NCBI GenBank assembly: GCA_937904535.1
Contig: CALELC010000096.1
Location: forward strand, 1 to 11,666
Length of the DNA stretch: 11,666 nt
DNA from: an uncultured Planctomycetaceae bacterium
GTDB taxonomy: Bacteria; Planctomycetota; Planctomycetia; Pirellulales; Pirellulaceae
Direction: 5' to 3'
The stretch's first letter is position 1, and every line of letters begins with the position of its first letter. Positions 7,095-11,666 of this stretch are shown piece after piece. The translations under genes were made by a program, and so were the position numbers. The notes beneath the pieces were generated by a model. It ran no database searches. It was not told the origin of the DNA and saw nothing but the letters and a program-made list of their open reading frames with translations.

Positions 7095-10000
7095 CTACTC
7101 ACGCGTGATGAAGTTGTCGATGTTGAAGATCGTGCGACAGACCGCAACCAGCGCCGCTGCGTGGACGAGGTCGGCATCGGAGGTTGCCGAGGCATCGGCC
7201 GTTGACGCCGTATCGGCAGCTTCCGGCCAACCGGGGCCGAGCAGCGTTTTCGCCTCTGCGGGCGATTGCTGCAGGGTTTCGATCAGCGATGCGTGATAGT
7301 CACGCAAGATATTCGCTTCGGACTGGTTGGGGCCACGGCTGAGCCCTAACCGAAAAGCGTATTCAAGCTGCGCCGATGCACTGCGATCGCCCGCCTCGCG
7401 GAGCACCCGCTGCGCCATCGCTCGAGCCAATTCGACGAACGCTTCGTCATTTGCCACTGTCAGTGCCTGCAGCGGCGTGTTGGAGCGGGCTCGCCGCGTG
7501 CAGACGGTCTGGAAATCCGGTGTATCGAACGTCGCAAACAACGGATGCGGTGCACTGCGAAAAAACTCCGTGTACATCGCCCGGCGGAACCGATTGCCGT
7601 CTTGATCAGGATCCCATCGTTTTTGGTTCTGCGTGAACGAGTACACGCCATCAGGCTGCGGTGGGTGAACACTCGGCCCGCCGAGGGTGCGATCGAGGTT
7701 GCCACTGGCCGTCAGCGCCGCGTCGCGCACAATTTCGGCTTCAACCCGCAGCCGGTTCTGGCGAGCCAGCAACTCGTTACGCGGGTCGCGTTCGCGGAGA
7801 TCCTCTCGGTAGGCGGATGACTGCCGATAGGTGCTGCTGGTCACGATCAACCGGTGCAGCGCTTTCATCGACAGCTCGCGGACTTGGAACTGCCGAGCGA
7901 GATAATCCAAAAGTTCCGGATGGGTCGGTGCTGAACCCTGAGTGCCGAAGTCTTCCTCGGTTTCGACCAGTCCGCGACCAAAGTAACGCATCCAAACCCG
8001 ATTCACGGTGACTCGCGGCGTCAGCGGATTCTCCGGGCTGACCAGCCACTTGGCTAAATCGAGTCGCGTGTGGTCGGGCTTTGCCAGCAGAGGCGGCGAA
8101 ACGGCCGCCAAGCCGCCGGGAGCAAGTGCTCCAGTTTCGGTGTCCGGTCGCAAGAAGTCACCGCGAACGCTGATGAAGGTCGGACGCGGGGTTGGCAGGT
8201 CGGCCATCACCATCAGATTGACTGTCTCAGGCTCGCCAAACAGCTGCTGTTCACTTGGAAATGCCTGCCGCAGAGCATCCACAACGCGTTTCCGTTCATT
8301 CGTGGAACGTTTGGCGGGATCGCGACGCAGCGCCTTGATCAACTGGGGATTAGGCTGGGGCTGAATCGTGGGCGGTTCTGTTGCTGAAACCTCGATCGCG
8401 AACCGGCCAATCAGATAGCCTGCGTTGAGTTGATGGTGCAGCTGCACAACCAACGGCGCTCCGGCTGGAACTTCGAGCGGCGGAGCAAACACGAACACTG
8501 CCTCGTGATTTGTATTCATCACCTTGCTGGAACTCGGGCCAACATTGATCGCCCAGCCAGATTTGGGATCGGTATCGATTGCGCCGGTGACGGGATAGCC
8601 CGGCTGTTCGTGATCGGCGGAGGCGGCGGTCGGGCGAACCTCTTGCTCTCCCACGCGGATGCTGACGCCGGTCAAGACAAAATTGCCGTTACCTGCTCGT
8701 CCAGGGCCCCGCTGCGGCAGCGCATCATCGCTCAGCACACGGAGCTTCAGCGCGGCGATGCGCGGGCGAGCTGCGGGGCTGTGAGCCGCCGGCTCGTCGA
8801 CTTTGGGAGCCGCAAGTTGGTCAGTTGGGAGCTCAATGCGGTAGCTCGTATTGGGATCCGGCTGGCCGACCACCAACAGGGATCCGTCCTCTAGCGGCTG
8901 AAACCCGGCGTCGCCTTCAATACCGTCCTCAATTCGCGCACCGCGGAATCGGATTGGGCGCCACGGATCGGCTTCCGCGGCTGACTGTTGTGCTCGCTGC
9001 TGCTGAGCCAGGAGGCTTTGCAGCAGTTCGGCTTCCCGCTGCTGTTGATGGGCATCCCGTTGGTGGTCGGCAGGCGAAGGAGGGATACCGAGCGCCTCGC
9101 CGCGGGCGACGGCGACGGTGGCCCCGGTGTTATTCACATCGGTGCCCGAATTGAAGAAGGCGAACAGCTCATAGTACTCCCGATGTGAGATCGGGTCGTA
9201 CTTGTGCGTGTGGCATTGGGCACAGCCGAGTGTTAATCCGAGCCAGACCGCACCGGTGGTATTTACGCGGTCGACCACCGCCTCATGTCGAAATTGTTCC
9301 GCATCGGTGCCACCCTCCTGATTGATGAGCGTATTGCGGTGGAAAGCCGACGCGATCAACTGCTGTTTGGTAGCTCCTGCGAGCAGATCACCCGCGAGTT
9401 GCTCGATCGTGAATTGATCGAACGGCATGTCATCACCGACGGCGCGGATAACCCAGTCCCGATACGGCCACATCGATCGCTGCGCATCGACAGAGTAGCC
9501 GTGGGAGTCGGCATAGCGGGCTTGGTCGAGCCAGTGACGTCCCCAGCGCTCACCGAAATGGGGTGAGGCGAGCAATGAGTCGACCAGCCGCTCGTAGGCG
9601 TCGGGTCGCGTGTCGCTTTCAAACCGAGCAACTTCGTCCGGCGCTGGCAACAGGCCGGTCAGATCCAGCGTCAGACGGCGGATCAGCGTTGCTCGATCCG
9701 CCTGCGGTGACGGCTCGATCCCCGCCCGCTCCAGTGCGGCGAGCACAAAGCGGTCGATCGGATTGAATACCGCTGCTTCGCTGCGAACCTCGGGAACCAC
9801 CGGATCGGTTAAGGGGGCAAATGCCCAGTGCATTTCAAATGCGGCGCCTTCAGCGATCCAGCGGCGAAACAGTTCCACTTCCTCGGCGCTCAGCCGCTCC
9901 CGATTGCTGTGGGGCGGAGGCATCAGCAGGTCGTCGTCGGATTCCGCAATTCGCTCGATCAGGAGACTTGCAGTGGGATCGCCCGGGACGATCGCCATGC

Positions 10001-10301
10001 CCTCAACCGCCGCGTCACGATCGTCCAGTCGCAGGCCAGCTTCACGATGATCATCATCCGGTCCGTGGCAAAAGTAGCAGCGATCGGACAAGATCGGTCG
10101 GATCTGATCATTGAAGCTAACAGGACGTTCGCTGTGCTCCGCAGCAACAGCCGGTGAAGCATTTCCCGGTTTACGATCTTCAGCTGAACTCCTGGCGGGC
10201 AACAGTGAAGCGAGCGTGAGCACGAACAGCGCGATTGCAGAACAATGGGTCGCTTCCGGCGGCCGCAGGGAGCGAGCGGCAAGCAAAGGCGTAGCTGCCA
10301 T
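7095..10301 (-). CDS. PSCyt1-PSCyt2-PSD1 (DUF1549/DUF1553) planctomycete cytochrome-like protein
   Basis: This is a complete 1068-residue protein of the planctomycete cytochrome family. Domains in order: Sec-type signal peptide (about 1-40, hydrophobic core SAIALFVLTLASLL, likely cut after ARSSA); PSCyt1 (about 62-150) with haem motif CYFCH at 75-79, followed by GPDDDHREAGLRLDDRDAA; PSCyt2/DUF1549 (about 177-385) with a second motif CAQCH at 360-364, followed by THKYDPISHREYYELFAFFN; a Gln-rich probable coiled coil (about 412-442); a beta-rich insert (about 445-640); and PSD1/DUF1553 (about 735-1000), marked by RLDLAKWLVSPENPLTPRVT, then VNRVWMRYFGRGLVETEEDF. The tail is Ala/Asp/Ser-rich (1030-1050) and ends TIFNIDNFITRE. 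Two CxxCH motifs suggest up to two c-type haems in the periplasm. The natural substrate is not established. ATG 10301 is chosen because it gives the signal peptide; no strong ribosome binding site precedes it. The DUF1501 gene follows after 10 bases. Confidence 0.95.
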   Translation of the reverse strand: MAATPLLAARSLRPPEATHCSAIALFVLTLASLLPARSSAEDRKPGNASPAVAAEHSERPVSFNDQIRPILSDRCYFCHGPDDDHREAGLRLDDRDAAVEGMAIVPGDPTASLLIERIAESDDDLLMPPPHSNRERLSAEEVELFRRWIAEGAAFEMHWAFAPLTDPVVPEVRSEAAVFNPIDRFVLAALERAGIEPSPQADRATLIRRLTLDLTGLLPAPDEVARFESDTRPDAYERLVDSLLASPHFGERWGRHWLDQARYADSHGYSVDAQRSMWPYRDWVIRAVGDDMPFDQFTIEQLAGDLLAGATKQQLIASAFHRNTLINQEGGTDAEQFRHEAVVDRVNTTGAVWLGLTLGCAQCHTHKYDPISHREYYELFAFFNSGTDVNNTGATVAVARGEALGIPPSPADHQRDAHQQQREAELLQSLLAQQQRAQQSAAEADPWRPIRFRGARIEDGIEGDAGFQPLEDGSLLVVGQPDPNTSYRIELPTDQLAAPKVDEPAAHSPAARPRIAALKLRVLSDDALPQRGPGRAGNGNFVLTGVSIRVGEQEVRPTAASADHEQPGYPVTGAIDTDPKSGWAINVGPSSSKVMNTNHEAVFVFAPPLEVPAGAPLVVQLHHQLNAGYLIGRFAIEVSATEPPTIQPQPNPQLIKALRRDPAKRSTNERKRVVDALRQAFPSEQQLFGEPETVNLMVMADLPTPRPTFISVRGDFLRPDTETGALAPGGLAAVSPPLLAKPDHTRLDLAKWLVSPENPLTPRVTVNRVWMRYFGRGLVETEEDFGTQGSAPTHPELLDYLARQFQVRELSMKALHRLIVTSSTYRQSSAYREDLRERDPRNELLARQNRLRVEAEIVRDAALTASGNLDRTLGGPSVHPPQPDGVYSFTQNQKRWDPDQDGNRFRRAMYTEFFRSAPHPLFATFDTPDFQTVCTRRARSNTPLQALTVANDEAFVELARAMAQRVLREAGDRSASAQLEYAFRLGLSRGPNQSEANILRDYHASLIETLQQSPAEAKTLLGPGWPEAADTASTADASATSDADLVHAAALVAVCRTIFNIDNFITRE

Positions 10302-10322
10302 GAAGGATCTTGTGATTGCGCG

Positions 10323-10352
10323 AAAAGGCGGGCTGCATCGCAGCGGAACCGC
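10323..10352 (-). terminator. Candidate hairpin plus T-run between the BatA-like and PSD1 genes (weak terminator or attenuator)
   Basis: Directly after the TAA of the BatA-like gene, the - strand can fold an outer GCGG/CCGC stem (10352-10349 with 10331-10328). A TTCC bulge (10348-10345) follows, then an inner GCTGC/GCAGC stem (10344-10340 with 10336-10332) closed by a GAT loop. After the stem come one C and TTTT (10326-10323). This gives nine G/C-rich base pairs followed by a short U-tract, within a 51-base gap that is otherwise featureless. It could terminate or attenuate transcription into the PSD1 gene, or stabilise the upstream mRNA. The short T-run and the 4-base bulge keep confidence modest. 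Confidence 0.4.
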
Positions 10353-11666
10353 TTAACCGAGCCGCCGCGTGTAAAGCCACCATTCTAGCGTCATCACACC
10401 CAGCATGCCGAGTAATAACCACCGCCAATACTCGCGGCGGTAACTGACCGCAAGCTCCGCGGCCTCGACCGCTTCATACCCCAACGCCACGCTCTCAACG
10501 GGCTGAAGATCGCTCTCCTGCGGATCAAACAGATTGACGGCAAAGCGATCAATCAATTTCTCCGTTTCGTCGCGAACGTGATAGAAACCGATCTCTTCGG
10601 CGCGAGAAAACAGCACGGCACCCGATGGACCGGTTGTCAAAGTTTGTCGCTGTCCATCGGGCGACTGAATCTCGACCGACGCGTGGCGATTTTCGGTACG
10701 AATCGAAACGGTCTGTCCGGGCTGGAAGCTCGCCATCGTCGCCGCGTCCGCCGCTCCGGCTAGGTGCCGCAGCAAGTTCAATACAAATACTGGCCAAGAA
10801 CGCTGAACCTGCCAGTCCGTGTTGGCAATCGCTTGGGCGTCGCCGTCCGCGGTGCTGAGAATCTCAAATCCCAGCACCAGATCTTGGTAGCCCGCCCGCG
10901 GAGCGATTGCCAACACTGGGCCGTTCTCCGCAGTGATGAGTTCCGTCGCGCCATCGGGTGGAATCAGCGGTGCGCCCTCGGCGATCAGCAGCGAGAACAG
11001 CTCCAGGTACCGCATGATCGGATGCGCACGATCGATGTCGACGAGCAACACCTGATTGGTTGGTTCTTTCCGTTGCCATCCCTCGGGCGGCAAAGAGCCG
11101 ATGAAAAAGGTGTTGCTCTGCGGCATCTGCGCGGGGGCACAGCGGTCGTAGATGATCAAGTCATCTCGTCCCGCCGCTGCTCGCTGCCGGTACGCTTCGC
11201 CGCTCAAATACTCGGGCGAAACGGTTTCGACGTTGCACACGGCAGCGGCTTGGCCCGTGGTGAGCGCCAGATCCAGCGGCGGATTGCCGGGTGTCACGAC
11301 CAGGACATTGACTAGCCGCAGGGGTGAGATCCCGGTGTAGGCCACGTTATCGAGGCTGAAGTCATCATCGATTTCCAGGCCGAGCTCGAGTTGGTTGGCC
11401 TCCTCGGCCTCGATCACAAATGACAATCCCGATTCTTCACCGGGTTCCAGCTGCACTTCCTCCGCGTCGATGAATGCTCCGTCGAGTGACAGCGTTGCGG
11501 TGGTTCCCGCGGGCACCGAGCCGAGATTGGCCACCGTGGCAAACGCCTGAATCTGAGTCGGCAGCTCGGGATTCCGCTCCGCCGAAAAAGCCAGGATCGC
11601 CAAATTGTTTGGTTGGTCGCCGCCGATTCGCACGTAGGTTGGCTTCAAATTGCCAAGGTCGAAATC
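10353..11666 (-). CDS. BatA/VWA-type membrane-anchored protein with amidotransferase-like region, 3' part
   Basis: This gene is cut by the right edge; the frame is open to base 11666, so 437 C-terminal residues are visible. Numbering from the in-frame TTG leucine at 11648, there is a beta-sandwich-like segment (QAFATVANLGSVPAGTTATL, then LEPGEESGLSFVIEAEEANQ, about 34-85) ending in FSLDNVAYTGI. An alpha/beta segment follows (RLVNVLVVTPGNPPLDLALT, 111-130; DLIIYDRCAP, about 162-171; VLAIAPRAGYQDLVLGFEIL, about 249-268), resembling the degenerate class I glutamine amidotransferase-like region of such proteins. No catalytic Cys-His-Glu triad is evident. The C-terminus has one membrane span (WRWLLLGMLGVMTLEWWLYT, about 409-428), with RRLG after it. 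In planctomycetes, proteins of this layout normally begin with a BatA membrane region and a von Willebrand factor A domain, and sit with MoxR ATPase and DUF58 genes. Those would lie to the right of the window. It is separated from the PSD1 gene by 51 bases. The family assignment rests on overall pattern rather than a signature motif. Confidence 0.75.
   Translation of the reverse strand, partial: DFDLGNLKPTYVRIGGDQPNNLAILAFSAERNPELPTQIQAFATVANLGSVPAGTTATLSLDGAFIDAEEVQLEPGEESGLSFVIEAEEANQLELGLEIDDDFSLDNVAYTGISPLRLVNVLVVTPGNPPLDLALTTGQAAAVCNVETVSPEYLSGEAYRQRAAAGRDDLIIYDRCAPAQMPQSNTFFIGSLPPEGWQRKEPTNQVLLVDIDRAHPIMRYLELFSLLIAEGAPLIPPDGATELITAENGPVLAIAPRAGYQDLVLGFEILSTADGDAQAIANTDWQVQRSWPVFVLNLLRHLAGAADAATMASFQPGQTVSIRTENRHASVEIQSPDGQRQTLTTGPSGAVLFSRAEEIGFYHVRDETEKLIDRFAVNLFDPQESDLQPVESVALGYEAVEAAELAVSYRREYWRWLLLGMLGVMTLEWWLYTRRLG

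Noticed and set aside
7085..7195. N-terminal extension of the DUF1501 gene from an in-frame ATG at 7195
   Set aside because: The extra 37 residues are a Ser/Arg-rich out-of-frame reading of the PSD1 gene's Ala-rich tail and would push the Tat motif to about residue 60. The ATG at 7084 fits both the operon spacing and the signal.
2397..10301. The two 1068-residue proteins as duplicated paralogues, because their lengths are identical
   Set aside because: One is a polytopic membrane protein without CxxCH motifs; the other is a secreted PSCyt/PSD1 protein. They share no visible motif, so the equal length is coincidence.
1..11666. tRNA or rRNA genes, CRISPR arrays, insertion sequences, phage genes or long direct repeats
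   Set aside because: None was seen on either strand. The window is filled almost completely by six coding genes, with only 64 non-coding bases between them.

Overview
The window looks like a piece of a Planctomycetota chromosome, most like the Pirellulales (Rhodopirellula-type) lineages. The evidence is the gene content: protein families largely confined to, and greatly expanded in, planctomycetes. These are the PSCyt/PSD 'planctomycete cytochrome' domains, DUF1501, the HXXSHH (DUF1552) family and a BatA-like membrane protein. The DNA is GC-rich and almost entirely coding. The only gaps between genes are 3, 10 and 51 bases. I see no RNA genes, mobile elements, CRISPR arrays or long repeats.

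Layout. On the + strand, bases 1-2393 hold a two-gene unit: the 3' part of a PSD4-PSCyt3-PSD2 (DUF1592/1588/1585) cytochrome-like gene, then a DUF1552 (HXXSHH) gene that overlaps it by 4 bases. On the - strand, bases 11666 down to 2397 hold a four-gene run: the 3' part of a BatA/amidotransferase-like membrane-anchored protein, a PSCyt1-PSCyt2-PSD1 (DUF1549/DUF1553) protein, a DUF1501 Tat-exported protein, and a 1068-residue polytopic membrane protein that I cannot assign to a family. The two units converge tail to tail with 3 bases between stop codons. A perfect 7-bp inverted repeat spans both stops and is a candidate shared terminator.

How the genes may work together. Each strand carries one version of the same planctomycete theme: a large protein with CxxCH haem-type motifs, followed at once by a twin-arginine-exported partner. 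The + strand has PSD4/PSCyt3/PSD2 plus DUF1552; the - strand has PSCyt1/PSCyt2/PSD1 plus DUF1501. The biochemical role of both pairs is, to my knowledge, not established. Co-export and a joint role in the periplasm (paryphoplasm) is inference. The 1068-residue membrane protein is translationally coupled to the DUF1501 gene and is the least explained and most interesting gene here. The BatA-like gene upstream is of the kind usually found with MoxR ATPase and DUF58 genes, which may lie beyond the right edge.
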